Shown: positions 1-7,180, counted from the stretch's first letter. The stretch: 11,554 bases of DNA from JAVBOF01 sp031550915 (GCA_031550915.1 JAVBOF010000022.1:1-11554); one strand, 5' to 3'. Numbers and translations are program-made. The notes: generated from the sequence alone by a model not told the origin.

Positions 1-141
1 TAAATCGGATACGCCGGATTTCTGCATGATCATTTCCGCAAGTTCACTTTTTTTGAATTTTGTAATGGATTTGATGCCGGCTTGCTTTGCAAGATCTCGC
101 AATTCCTGCAAGCTCAAATTAGACAGATCATTGTTATCCAA
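1..141 (-). CDS. rho: Transcription termination factor Rho, N-terminal fragment (partial)
   Basis: Only the first 47 codons are in the window; the gene continues past base 1. The translation begins LDNNDLSNLSLQELRDLAKQ and continues with a K-F-K-K-S-E-L stretch. This matches the Rho_N (SAP-like) domain that opens Rho, the hexameric RNA-dependent ATPase that releases RNA polymerase from unstructured transcripts. The start is TTG at 141-139: an AAGGAG ribosome binding site lies about 10 bases upstream and no in-frame ATG precedes the domain. The gene has its own likely promoter (294-322), giving a leader of roughly 145 bases; rho leaders are often autoregulated in other bacteria. The identity rests on the N-terminal domain alone, so another Rho_N-containing protein is possible but less likely. 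Confidence 0.72.
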   Translation of the reverse strand, partial: MDNNDLSNLSLQELRDLAKQAGIKSITKFKKSELAEMIMQKSGVSDL

Positions 142-293
142 AGATGATCTTCTCCTTATCAATAAAATTAAATATAAATATTAAAATTGATACATAAAAC
201 TCTTGGCAGAATGAAGTATGTAAAAATTATAACCAAAATCAAAGTAATTTATCTGAAAAAATAGACATACAAAAGATTTGGCATTCTTGTTCC

Positions 294-322
294 AAGATAA
301 CCTAATTCGTTTTCATTGTCAA
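294..322 (-). promoter_or_regulatory. Candidate rho promoter
   Basis: Read on the minus strand, a perfect TTGACA (322-317) is followed after 17 bases by TATCTT (299-294). It is correctly oriented and lies about 150 bases upstream of the rho TTG start. Two copies of TTATGATAT (327-335 and 353-361, 26-base period) lie just upstream of the -35 element. Confidence 0.6.
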
Positions 323-359
323 TACATTATGATATGTTTCTGGTAATATGTTTTATGAT

Positions 360-379
360 ATTTTCCATATTTGGAAAAT
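360..379. repeat. Perfect 8-bp inverted repeat between pckA terminator and rho promoter
   Basis: ATTTTCCA (360-367) and TGGAAAAT (372-379) are exact inverted copies separated by TATT. The element abuts the pckA terminator hairpin and lies upstream of the rho -35 box. It is not followed by a useful T-run on the minus strand. It may be a back-up hairpin or an operator; the role is not known. Confidence 0.5.
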
Positions 380-411
380 AAAGAAGCAGCCGATTTTATA
401 GCTGCTTCTTT
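380..411 (-). terminator. Rho-independent terminator of pckA
   Basis: An 11-bp perfect stem (380-390 with 401-411, core AAGAAGCAGC/GCTGCTTCTT) encloses a 10-base loop. On the minus strand it is followed by TATTTTCC. It lies 32 bases downstream of the pckA stop codon. The stem is flanked by A on one side and T on the other, so it is only moderately GC-rich but the pairing is complete. Confidence 0.8.
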
Positions 412-443
412 GTCAAAACAATACGCTTTGTTGTACTGCCGGA

Positions 444-2018
444 TCAACCCTTCGGTCCCGCGTCTATGATATTCTGCGGCATATCGTTGTACTTCTGGAA
501 GTTCTTCACAAATCGCGATGCCAAATCCTTTGCGCTCTTATCATACGCTTCTTTGTCCGCCCAGGTACTTTTGGGGTTAAGCACTTCTGAAGGAACCTCC
601 GGACAAGCTTCCGGTACCAGAACGTTGAATATCGGGTCCAGATTGAACTTGCCCTTTTCCAGTTCGCCGTTGAGAGCAGCCGTTACCATAGCCCTCGTAT
701 GTTTTATGCTCATACGCTTTCCTACGCCATACGGCCCGCCTGACCAACCGGTGTTTATCAGGTATACGTTAGCGTCATAGGAATCGATCTTTTTACCAAG
801 CAGCTCTGCATAGACGGATGGCCGGTGGGGCAGGAATGGTGCGCCAAAGCATGTAGAGAAGGTCGTTTCAGGCTCTACTATGCCCCTTTCTGTACCCGCC
901 AGTTTGCTTGTGTAACCGGAAACAAAATGATACATCGCCTGTTCCTTTGTAAGCTTTGCAATGGGGGGTAAGACGCCGAACGCATCCGCCGTAAGGAAAA
1001 CGACCGTTTTCGGCTGGCCGCCAACGCCGGGGATTGCAGCGTTCGGTATATAATCTACCGGATATCCTGCGCGGGTATTCTCTGTCACGCTTTCGTCGGC
1101 ATAGTCCAAAACGCCGGTTTCTTTATTATAAACTACATTTTCAACCAAAGTTCCGAATTTTATGGCATCCCATATCTGCGGTTCGTTTTCTTTTGAAAGG
1201 TTTATGCATTTTGCATAACATCCACCTTCAAAGTTGAATACCCCATCATCAGACCAGCCGTGCTCGTCATCGCCGATAAGCTTGCGGTTCGGGTCTGCGC
1301 TTAGCGTGGTTTTGCCGGTGCCCGAAAGGCCAAAGAACAGTGCGGAATCGCCTTCTTCGCCGATATTGGCCGAGCAGTGCATCGGGAAAACACCCTGCTT
1401 CGGCAGTATATAGTTCATTATCGTGAACACTGATTTTTTCATTTCCCCGGCATATTGGGAACCGGCGATAATGACTATTTTTTCTTCAAAATTGACCAAG
1501 ATCGCGGCTTCGCTGTTGGTTGCGTCGATCTCTGGGATGCATTTGAAGCCTGGCGCGCATAGTAGCGTATACCCCGGCGCAAATGCTTCGAGCTCATTTG
1601 CTTGCGGGCGCAGTAAAAGCTGGCGCATGAACAGGTTATGCGAAGCATATTCGTTTATAACGCGAATATTGAGCCTATACTTAGGATCCGCTCCTGCAAA
1701 TCCATCGAAAATAAATAATTCTCTTCCTTGCAGATAGGACATCATCCTATCATATACCCTCTTGAAATTTTCAGGGGTAAACGGAACATTTACCTTTCCC
1801 CAATCGATCTCATCATGGATAGAGGGGCAATCCACGACAAATTTGTCGTTGGGTGACCTGCCGGTGTATTTACCTGTAAAAACACACAGCGCGCCCGTTT
1901 CTGAAAGTTCACCTTCGCCTCTCTGTAAGGCCTTTTCTACCAGCCTAGGGACGCTTAGGTTTCTGTAGACAGCTTTAAGATTTGTCAACCCCAGTTTCTC
2001 TATGTTGTAAGTCTCCAT
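444..2018 (-). CDS. pckA: Phosphoenolpyruvate carboxykinase (ATP)
   Basis: This cytosolic enzyme converts oxaloacetate plus ATP to phosphoenolpyruvate, ADP and CO2. It links the C4 acids to gluconeogenesis, or runs in reverse as a CO2-fixing, ATP-yielding step in some anaerobes. The 524-residue length is typical of the ATP-dependent family. Visible motifs are the substrate-binding YTGRSPNDKF at 51-60, GEMKKSVFT at 191-199, the kinase P-loop GLSGTGKTTLS at 230-240, and the metal-binding GDDEHGWSDDGVFNFEGG at 249-266. The C-terminal half contains NTGWSGGPYGVGKRMS (422-437), as expected. The ATG start is preceded by AAAGGAG at good spacing. It is monocistronic, with its own upstream gap of 235 bases and a terminator downstream. 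All expected motifs are intact. Confidence 0.97.
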   Translation of the reverse strand: METYNIEKLGLTNLKAVYRNLSVPRLVEKALQRGEGELSETGALCVFTGKYTGRSPNDKFVVDCPSIHDEIDWGKVNVPFTPENFKRVYDRMMSYLQGRELFIFDGFAGADPKYRLNIRVINEYASHNLFMRQLLLRPQANELEAFAPGYTLLCAPGFKCIPEIDATNSEAAILVNFEEKIVIIAGSQYAGEMKKSVFTIMNYILPKQGVFPMHCSANIGEEGDSALFFGLSGTGKTTLSADPNRKLIGDDEHGWSDDGVFNFEGGCYAKCINLSKENEPQIWDAIKFGTLVENVVYNKETGVLDYADESVTENTRAGYPVDYIPNAAIPGVGGQPKTVVFLTADAFGVLPPIAKLTKEQAMYHFVSGYTSKLAGTERGIVEPETTFSTCFGAPFLPHRPSVYAELLGKKIDSYDANVYLINTGWSGGPYGVGKRMSIKHTRAMVTAALNGELEKGKFNLDPIFNVLVPEACPEVPSEVLNPKSTWADKEAYDKSAKDLASRFVKNFQKYNDMPQNIIDAGPKG

Positions 2019-2125
2019 GCCTGCTCCTTTCGGTATATAAAAATTTTAATCATGGCCTTTATAATAGTATCTACTAATCCTGGTCGGATATTTAGAAATA
2101 TTCTATTCATAATCTTGCAACAACA

Positions 2126-2146
2126 AATAGAAGTTCAATTTCTATT
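2126..2146. repeat. Inverted repeat in the pckA upstream region
   Basis: AATAGAA (2126-2132) and TTCTATT (2140-2146) are exact inverted copies with a 7-base centre. A further TTCTATT lies at 2101-2107. The symmetry, the 21-bp span and the position in front of pckA suggest a regulator binding site. The regulator is unknown. The same gap also holds a direct repeat ATATTTGC at 2185-2192 and 2197-2204. Confidence 0.4.
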
Positions 2147-2171
2147 ACTCGCTTAACATTGCGGCTATCAA
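2142..2171 (-). promoter_or_regulatory. Possible pckA promoter (weak)
   Basis: On the minus strand TTGATA (2171-2166) and TAATAG (2147-2142) are separated by 18 bases. Other combinations in this AT-rich 235-base gap are possible, for example TTGAAC-18-GATTAT further downstream. The chosen -10 box overlaps the inverted repeat at 2126-2146, which is what an operator would look like. The leader would be about 115 bases. Confidence 0.27.
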
Positions 2172-2253
2172 GATATATGATACTATATTTGCTCACATAT
2201 TTGCAATATAAAAAAATGACTTTAAGATCAGAATTTGCAAGATTCTTTTTAGA

Positions 2254-3117
2254 TCATTGCATTTTGCGGTTTGAAAGCTCTTTACTTATCGAGGCAAACG
2301 TATCGATATCTAGTCTTTCGGCACGGATTTCAGGATTTAGACCGTGTCTTTCCATCAGATCCAATGCCTGCTTTCTGTCCATCCCCAGGCCGGATGATAT
2401 AATATTATTCAGAAGTGTCTTTCTTCTCATGGCGAACAGCAATTTGATTAGGCTCAAAAAGAATGTTTCGTCGCCCACATCGGCACGCTTTTGCTTTTTA
2501 TCAAGCCTGACTATCGCCGAATCCACGTCCGGTGCAGGCATAAAGCAATTCCCGGATACAGTGGCGACATATTCGACATCGCAAAAATATTGGACCGCGA
2601 CGCTCAAAGCATTATAAGCCTTGGTTCCCGGATTTGCAGAGAACCTTTCTGCAACTTCCTTCTGCACCATAAATACCATGCGCCTGGTGCCGATTTGCTT
2701 TTCGAGTATGCTCATAATTATGGGTGTGGTTATGTAGTACGGTAAATTTGAGCAGGTTATAAACCCTTTGTGTAAGAGTGACGCCGCCCGTTGAAGAGAG
2801 TTGTTTTTCAGGACATCATCGTGTATGACACGCAAATTCCCCTGCCCCGCAAAATGAAGCCTGAGATGATCTACCATGCCGCTGTCTATTTCGACGGCCA
2901 CAACATTCTTGGCCTTATTGCAAAGCCTTTCGGTCAAGGCTCCTAAACCTGAGCCTATCTCAAGGCAGTCATCTTCGGCGGAGATATCTGCGGCGCGTTC
3001 AATAATATCGAGCACATTTTCATCTATAAGGAAGTTTTGCCCCAGCTTTTTCAGCGGGGCGATCCCTTTTGACTGCATGAGGCGTTTTATCTCGGATGGC
3101 GACGTAAGATTAGTCAA
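2254..3117 (-). CDS. rsmA: 16S rRNA (adenine1518-N6/adenine1519-N6)-dimethyltransferase
   Basis: RsmA (KsgA) uses S-adenosylmethionine to dimethylate two adjacent adenines in the 3'-terminal hairpin of 16S rRNA during 30S maturation. The protein shows the N-terminal KKLGQNFLID signature (23-32), the SAM-binding motif EIGSGLGALT (53-62) and the catalytic NLPYYITTP (124-132). A C-terminal helical domain follows. I chose the TTG at 3117 (287 residues). It has GGGGGA at suitable spacing, it overlaps the yjbQ stop by 8 bases, and the distance to KKLGQNFL matches other family members. An in-frame TTG at 3132 would add five residues (LWGTI) but has no ribosome binding site. It is the third gene of the rex-yjbQ-rsmA overlap chain. 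No convincing terminator follows it. Confidence 0.94.
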   Translation of the reverse strand: MTNLTSPSEIKRLMQSKGIAPLKKLGQNFLIDENVLDIIERAADISAEDDCLEIGSGLGALTERLCNKAKNVVAVEIDSGMVDHLRLHFAGQGNLRVIHDDVLKNNSLQRAASLLHKGFITCSNLPYYITTPIIMSILEKQIGTRRMVFMVQKEVAERFSANPGTKAYNALSVAVQYFCDVEYVATVSGNCFMPAPDVDSAIVRLDKKQKRADVGDETFFLSLIKLLFAMRRKTLLNNIISSGLGMDRKQALDLMERHGLNPEIRAERLDIDTFASISKELSNRKMQ

Positions 3118-3514
3118 TATCGTCCCCCACAATTTTTATATATAGCTTTCTATGGCGGGGGCCGTCGAATTCACAAAAGAATATACCCTGCCATGTATTC
3201 AATTGCAGACGGCCGCTTTTAATGAACAAGGTCTTACTTACGCCTGTTATCATGGATTTCACGTGCGCTGCGGAATTCAATTCATAATGCTTAAAACCTT
3301 TGTCCGGAACCATTCTTTCAAGGGCAAGCAATATATCGTGTTTAACGTCGGGATCCATATTTTCATTCAACATGATACCGGCAGTGGTATGAGGTACGAA
3401 TAAGTGGCAAATGCCTTCTTTTATACCTTTTTCCAACACCTGTTGCTGTATCTTCGACGTGATATCGATTAGCTGCTCTTTGGCGGCCGTTTCGATGTAT
3501 AAAGTATCAATCAT
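3110..3514 (-). CDS. YjbQ/UPF0047 family protein (secondary thiamine-phosphate synthase-like)
   Basis: This is a 134-residue single-domain protein of the YjbQ (UPF0047) family. The family is annotated as secondary thiamine-phosphate synthase from weak activity in E. coli; its true cellular role is uncertain. Visible signatures are HTTAGIMLNENMDPDV (42-57), the central H...AH region (H76, H84) and GRLQLNTWQGIFFCEFDGPR (101-120). The histidines cluster as in the family's metal site. One variation is NSAAHVKS, where the family usually has NSDAHIKA-like sequence. The ATG overlaps the end of rex by 8 bases (ATGATTGA), with GCGAGGG upstream. The 3' end overlaps the rsmA start, so translation is probably coupled with both neighbours. 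Confidence 0.9.
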   Translation of the reverse strand: MIDTLYIETAAKEQLIDITSKIQQQVLEKGIKEGICHLFVPHTTAGIMLNENMDPDVKHDILLALERMVPDKGFKHYELNSAAHVKSMITGVSKTLFIKSGRLQLNTWQGIFFCEFDGPRHRKLYIKIVGDDID

Positions 3515-4172
3515 TGATGCCCTCGCTCTCAGCGCTCTTTTTGAACCTATTGCCGTTTTTCATTTTGAACCCAAGTGTATACAGGCTATCGATAAGGTTT
3601 ATATTTTCAACGATAATACCTTCCATAAAAAGATCATATGGAGAAAAATTGAGTATGGACTTGATGCCGGCTTCCTTTAGCTGTGCCGCAACCATCTCTG
3701 TCGTACCTGCGGGAGTAGCGATTATGCCTATATCCACACAGTTTTCTTTCGCAAAGTCCTTCAATTCGGATATATCGCGTACTAGAATATTATTCAGGTG
3801 TTTCCCGATAATGGCCGGATTATTGTCAAAAATTGCGGATATGTTGAACCCTCGTATTGAAAAATTTGGGTATCCCGCCAGCGCCTGCCCTATATTACCG
3901 GCGCCGATAACAACCATCGAATATTTTCTGTCAAGACCGAAGATACTCGAAATTTCGTTTTTTAGTGTTTTAATATGATAGCCGTATCCCTGCTGGCCAA
4001 ACCCGCCAAAATAATTGAGGTCCTGGCGTATCTGCGAAGCGGTGAAACCGGTCCTTTTACCTAGCTGTCCAGAAGATATTCGGTCTACGCCTTTATTATC
4101 CAGGATATTCAACACCCTGTAGTATTTCAGTAAACGCCTAACGACGGCTTCCGAAACTGCCCTATCTTTCAT
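3507..4172 (-). CDS. rex: Redox-sensing transcriptional repressor Rex
   Basis: Rex is a homodimeric repressor that binds DNA when NAD+ is high and is released by NADH. In clostridia it controls fermentation, butyryl-CoA and hydrogen metabolism genes. At 221 residues it has the usual length. An N-terminal winged-helix domain (about 1-75) contains the hallmark SQIRQDLNYFGGFGQQGYGY (46-65). A Rossmann domain follows, with GAGNIGQA (90-97) and the later ATPAG segment. A C-terminal swapped helix follows. The ATG is preceded by GAGGGGG. It is the first gene of the rex-yjbQ-rsmA chain and has its own promoter (4199-4227). I see no full Rex box at its own promoter, only a TAAACAA half-site on the plus strand. 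Confidence 0.96.
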   Translation of the reverse strand: MKDRAVSEAVVRRLLKYYRVLNILDNKGVDRISSGQLGKRTGFTASQIRQDLNYFGGFGQQGYGYHIKTLKNEISSIFGLDRKYSMVVIGAGNIGQALAGYPNFSIRGFNISAIFDNNPAIIGKHLNNILVRDISELKDFAKENCVDIGIIATPAGTTEMVAAQLKEAGIKSILNFSPYDLFMEGIIVENINLIDSLYTLGFKMKNGNRFKKSAESEGIND

Positions 4173-4198
4173 CTTTCCCCCTCGGCGGTTTTTTGATT

Positions 4199-4227
4199 AT
4201 AATACCATTATGCCGCTATATAAACAA
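4199..4227 (-). promoter_or_regulatory. Candidate promoter of the rex-yjbQ-rsmA operon
   Basis: On the minus strand TTGTTT (4227-4222) and TATTAT (4204-4199) are separated by 17 bases. They lie in the 66-base gap between chr2 and rex. No terminator hairpin separates chr2 from this promoter, so read-through from the transporter genes is possible. Confidence 0.55.
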
Positions 4228-4238
4228 TAACATATATT

Positions 4239-4817
4239 TCAAAAGGCTCCTGCTAAATAGGCTACAATCCCCAGACCTGCTGATACGAAGATCATCAATA
4301 GTGGGGATCGTTTCAGCCAAATGACCCCTACAAGCGTAATTGCAAAGATAATTAATGGGATATAATTCTTCAACAGCATGTCAAAAAGCATATTGAAGTT
4401 TCCTCCCGAAACTCCAAAAGCTTCCACGGCAAGTGTATAAGTTGCCGCTGCGATAAGCCCGACAACAGCCGGCCTTATGCCATACATAGCATCTTGTACG
4501 GTTTTATTTTTATTAAACGCAAAAAAGAATTTTGCAGCTAACATGGCAATAACGAACGAGGGGAACGCAACGCCGATTGTTGTTATTACAGCGCCCGGTA
4601 TCCCTGCAAGCTTAACGCCGGCAAAAGTGGCGGCATTGACAGCAAACGGACCCGGTGTCATTTGGGAAATTGCGACAAGATCCGCAACTTCTGCATTTGA
4701 CATCCAACCTATATCAACCAATTCCGATTGTATCAGAGGGATCATTGCGTAACCGCCGCCAACAGTGAAAAGCCCTATTTTCAAGAACATCCAAAAGAGT
4801 TTGAGCAATATTATCAT
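4239..4817 (-). CDS. Chromate transporter family protein, second half-subunit
   Basis: This is a 192-residue integral membrane protein of the CHR (ChrA) family, short single-domain type. Such proteins usually occur as adjacent pairs that together correspond to one long ChrA. They are annotated as proton-linked chromate efflux, but the natural substrate in most clostridia is unknown. Family signatures are FTVGGGYAMIPLI (17-29) and SQMTPGPFAVNAATFAG (51-67), followed by several hydrophobic segments. I chose the ATG at 4817 because GGGGAGGGTG lies just upstream. An open frame back to 4922 would only add 35 non-hydrophobic residues overlapping the neighbour. The ATG would overlap by ATGA with the original stop of chr1 if the frameshift there were corrected. 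Confidence 0.88.
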   Translation of the reverse strand: MIILLKLFWMFLKIGLFTVGGGYAMIPLIQSELVDIGWMSNAEVADLVAISQMTPGPFAVNAATFAGVKLAGIPGAVITTIGVAFPSFVIAMLAAKFFFAFNKNKTVQDAMYGIRPAVVGLIAAATYTLAVEAFGVSGGNFNMLFDMLLKNYIPLIIFAITLVGVIWLKRSPLLMIFVSAGLGIVAYLAGAF

Positions 4818-4824
4818 CTTTGCT

Positions 4825-5355
4825 TCACCCTCCCCAAAACAAGGCCCGCGAGCGCAGCCACGAGTATAATAAGCATACCGTGGATTCCAAAGAACACGGT
4901 TGCAGTAAATGCAAAACGGCAATTATCCATGTTGCCGCGCTTTTCAGGCATGGCTTGCCCAGCTGCAAAAGTGATTTGATCATAAGTGCTACGACTCCTG
5001 CCCTAAGGCCTGTCAAAGCGGCAAATACTATTGCATTTTCTTTGAACTGGATATAGAAATAGGAAACCACGCTTAGGACTATCAAGGAAGGCAATATAAC
5101 TCCTACAGCCGCGTACAGAGCCCCGCGCAAACGTGCAAGCTTATAGCCGCCCATTATTGAGGCATTGATCGCGATCGCTCCTGGCAAAGATTGTGATACC
5201 GCTAATACATCGACTATCTCCTCATGCGTCATCCAATCGTGCCTTTCGGAAAACTCCCTTATTATCAAAGGAGTCATTGCATAACCACCACCGAACGTCA
5301 ACGCCCCAAGTTTAAACATAGACCAGAATAATTCTTTGCATACTTTTGACTTCAT
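4825..5355 (-). CDS. Chromate transporter family protein, first half-subunit, frameshifted near its 3' end
   Basis: The first half-subunit of a CHR-family pair has LTFGGGYAMTPLI (19-31) and SQSLPGAIAINAS (54-66), with membrane segments up to about residue 147. After V147 the frame as read gives HLLQPCSLESTV and an arginine- and tryptophan-containing tail, not a membrane helix, and stops at 4825. Adding one base in the four-base run at 4913-4916 instead gives a hydrophobic segment with TATVFFGIHGMLIIL and AALAGLVLG. That version ends in RVKQR with a stop at 4816-4814, overlapping the chr2 ATG by the classic four bases. I infer a recent single-base loss, or a sequencing error. The fragment may still insert in the membrane but lacks its last helix. 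Start: ATG, with GGGGGA rather far upstream (12 bases). Confidence 0.82.
   Translation of the reverse strand: MKSKVCKELFWSMFKLGALTFGGGYAMTPLIIREFSERHDWMTHEEIVDVLAVSQSLPGAIAINASIMGGYKLARLRGALYAAVGVILPSLIVLSVVSYFYIQFKENAIVFAALTGLRAGVVALMIKSLLQLGKPCLKSAATWIIAVLHLLQPCSLESTVCLLYSWLRSRALFWGG
4913..4916 (-). other. Frameshift site in the first chromate transporter gene
   Basis: This is AAAA on the plus strand (TTTT in the gene). Reading GTT TTT GCA instead of GTT TTG CAT restores about 33 family-like residues and the ATGA overlap with the next gene. The site does not match the X XXY YYZ slippery pattern, so programmed -1 frameshifting is not the first explanation. Confidence 0.75.
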
Positions 5356-5386
5356 ATATATATTAATTCCCCCAAACGGATAAGAT

Positions 5387-5395
5387 ATTATACCA
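5387..5395 (-). promoter_or_regulatory. Candidate extended -10 promoter for the chromate transporter pair
   Basis: On the minus strand TGG directly precedes TATAAT (5392-5387), an extended -10 element. No good -35 hexamer is present at 17 bases. The start codon is 32 bases further on. Confidence 0.5.
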
Positions 5396-5481
5396 TAACA
5401 ACGATTGATAGATTGGCAATTATAGCAGGATCAAAGGTTTTATATTGTAAATATTGTAGATTTACGTATCTATTTGTATTA

Positions 5482-5510
5482 TTGACTTTATGTGTATTGG
5501 GATATAAGAT
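5482..5510 (+). promoter_or_regulatory. Candidate parAB promoter
   Basis: TTGACT (5482-5487) and TAAGAT (5505-5510) are separated by 17 bases, 36 bases before the parA start. TATAAG two bases earlier is an alternative -10. The divergent gap also contains a direct repeat ATATTGTA at 5442-5449 and 5451-5458, between the two promoters. Confidence 0.55.
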
Positions 5511-5546
5511 TAACAAAGAATTTCATGTATAGAGAGGGGAAAACTT

Positions 5547-6314
5547 TTGGCGAAAATCATAGCGGTAGCTAACCAAAAAGGTGGAGTTGGCAAGACTACA
5601 ACAAATGTCAATCTAAGCGCGTGTGTCGCTTCAACAGGCAAAAGAGTACTTGCTTTGGATCTCGACCCGCAAGGCAATACTTCCAGCGGCCTTGGAATAG
5701 ATAAATCTACTATAAATAAAAGTACATACGACGTGCTTATAAATGATGCTAAACCTCAGGATGTTATAGTTAAGACCTGCGTGGACAGCCTGGACCTCAT
5801 GCCTGCCACCATACAGCTGGCTGGTGCCGAGATAGAGCTCGTATCCATGATAGCGCGTGAGCATATATTGAAAAACGCATTGAAGCCGATTTCCCAGAAC
5901 TACGATTACATTTTCATTGATTGCCCGCCATCCTTGGGACTATTGACGGTGAATGCACTTACATCCGCTAACACCTTGCTGGTGCCGATACAGTGCGAAT
6001 ATTTTGCGCTCGAGGGACTTAGCCAGCTTATGAATACCGTCAAGCTAGTCAAGCGCAACCTTAACGCTTCGCTATCCGTGGAAGGTGTGGTCTTGACGAT
6101 GTACGACGCAAGGACAAACCTTTCCAATCAGGTTATGGAAGAGGTCAAAAAGTATTTCAAAAACAAGGTATATAATACTGTTATACCGAGAAATGTCCGT
6201 TTGGGCGAGGCGCCCAGTTTCGGGTTGCCCATCATTTTATATGATCCCAAATGCCTTGGTTCTGAATCATATATAGCGTTAGCTAACGAATTTTTGGGAG
6301 GTGAAGCTTCCTGA
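5547..6314 (+). CDS. parA: Chromosome partitioning ATPase ParA (Soj)
   Basis: ParA is a DNA-binding ATPase that dimerises on the nucleoid with ATP. ParB bound at parS stimulates its hydrolysis, and this moves and separates replicated origins; in Bacillus the homologue Soj also acts on DnaA. Motifs are the deviant Walker A KGGVGKTT (11-18), the A' motif DLDPQGN (38-44) and the Walker B region FIDCPPS (123-129). The 255-residue length matches chromosomal Soj, without the extra N-terminal domain of many plasmid ParAs. The start is TTG with AGAGAGGGGA upstream. Its stop TGA shares one base with the parB ATG, so the two are translationally coupled. Confidence 0.96.
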   Translation: MAKIIAVANQKGGVGKTTTNVNLSACVASTGKRVLALDLDPQGNTSSGLGIDKSTINKSTYDVLINDAKPQDVIVKTCVDSLDLMPATIQLAGAEIELVSMIAREHILKNALKPISQNYDYIFIDCPPSLGLLTVNALTSANTLLVPIQCEYFALEGLSQLMNTVKLVKRNLNASLSVEGVVLTMYDARTNLSNQVMEEVKKYFKNKVYNTVIPRNVRLGEAPSFGLPIILYDPKCLGSESYIALANEFLGGEAS

Positions 6315-7153
6315 TGAAACACAGAGGATTAGGCAAGGGACTGGATGCTTTATTGGATACCGGATTGGAGGACGTCCAAAACAGTGCGTTCATTGAAGTA
6401 GATCTGGGAAGTATCGATCCCAACGAAGGACAGGCTAGAAAGGAATTCGACGAAGAAAAGTTGAAAGAATTAGCCCAATCCATTTCGATCCATGGCGTGA
6501 TACAGCCGATCATATTGAAGCCGAAGGGCAGTAGGTTTGAGATAATAGCGGGTGAACGCCGCTGGCGCGCCGCACGTATTGCAGGTCTCAAAACCGTTCC
6601 GTCGATTATCAAGGATCTTGCCCATAGAGAAATAGTCGAAATATCCCTAATTGAAAATCTCCAGAGGGTAGATCTAAACCCTTTGGAGGAAGCGGCAGGC
6701 CTCAAATTCCTTATGGAAGAATTCAAGCTTACGCAGGAAGAGGTTTCAGAAAGAGTCGGTAAGAGCCGCCCTGCAATTGCTAACGCGTTGCGCATGCTTA
6801 CGCTCTCCGCAAAAGTGCGTGAGATGATAGCCGAAGGCAAGATAACAGCCGGCCATGCAAAGGCGCTGGCAGGGTTAAAGGACGAGGCTGCCCAGAACGA
6901 TCTAGCCATGCAGGTCTTTAACAGCGATCTAACCGTCCGTCAGCTCGAGCGACTCATTCGCAAAACGAGCGAGCCAAAAACGAATGCCACACGGGAAAGC
7001 AGGGATACCGCATTGGCAGATTTCGAGGATAGGCTTAGGGAACAGCTGGGAACAAAAGTGAATATAACCGGCGATTTGAGTGGCGGTTCGATAGTCATTA
7101 AATATTATTCGTCCGAAGATCTGGACAGGATTTATGCGGAAATACTAAGATAA
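6314..7153 (+). CDS. parB: Chromosome partitioning protein ParB (Spo0J family)
   Basis: ParB is a CTP-dependent DNA clamp that loads at parS, spreads along DNA and recruits SMC and ParA. The order of elements is canonical: an N-terminal ParA-stimulating peptide (MKHRGLGKGLDALL, 1-14), SIHGVIQPI (58-66), the CTP-binding GERRWRAA (80-87) and ENLQR (114-118). A helix-turn-helix follows at about 139-162 (LTQEEVSERVGKSRPAIANA), then a C-terminal dimerisation segment. At 279 residues it is normal for Spo0J. GGGAGGTG in the end of parA is the ribosome binding site. Two parS sites begin 11 bases after the stop codon. No parS is visible inside the gene, unlike Bacillus subtilis spo0J. Confidence 0.97.
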   Translation: MKHRGLGKGLDALLDTGLEDVQNSAFIEVDLGSIDPNEGQARKEFDEEKLKELAQSISIHGVIQPIILKPKGSRFEIIAGERRWRAARIAGLKTVPSIIKDLAHREIVEISLIENLQRVDLNPLEEAAGLKFLMEEFKLTQEEVSERVGKSRPAIANALRMLTLSAKVREMIAEGKITAGHAKALAGLKDEAAQNDLAMQVFNSDLTVRQLERLIRKTSEPKTNATRESRDTALADFEDRLREQLGTKVNITGDLSGGSIVIKYYSSEDLDRIYAEILR

Positions 7154-7164
7154 GCGCACAAAAA

Positions 7165-7180
7165 TGTTCCACGTGAAACA
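7165..7180 (+). other. parS: parS site 1 (ParB-binding centromere)
   Basis: TGTTCCACGTGAAACA is identical to the 16-bp parS known from Bacillus subtilis spo0J. It lies directly downstream of parB, which supports assigning ParB as its ligand. Confidence 0.95.

Noticed and set aside
2159..2617. 152-residue plus-strand open frame overlapping the rsmA 3' end
   Set aside because: Most of it is antisense to rsmA, there is no ribosome binding site, and no motif is recognisable.
4913..4916. Programmed -1 ribosomal frameshift as explanation for the chr1 frame change
   Set aside because: The heptamer does not follow X XXY YYZ, and no clear downstream stem-loop was seen. Mutation or sequencing error is simpler.
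4818..4922. Upstream extension of the second chromate-transporter gene (35 extra residues)
   Set aside because: The extra residues are not family-like, overlap the neighbour's frame, and the good ribosome binding site lies directly before the internal ATG at 4817.
5497..5516. Possible Rex box before parA (TTAACAA at 5510-5516)
   Set aside because: The left half-site does not match at the required 18-bp spacing, and parA is not an expected Rex target.
6283..6909. 208-residue minus-strand open frame opposite parB
   Set aside because: It is the antisense shadow of a fully recognisable parB; its sequence is low-complexity and serine-rich with no family signature.
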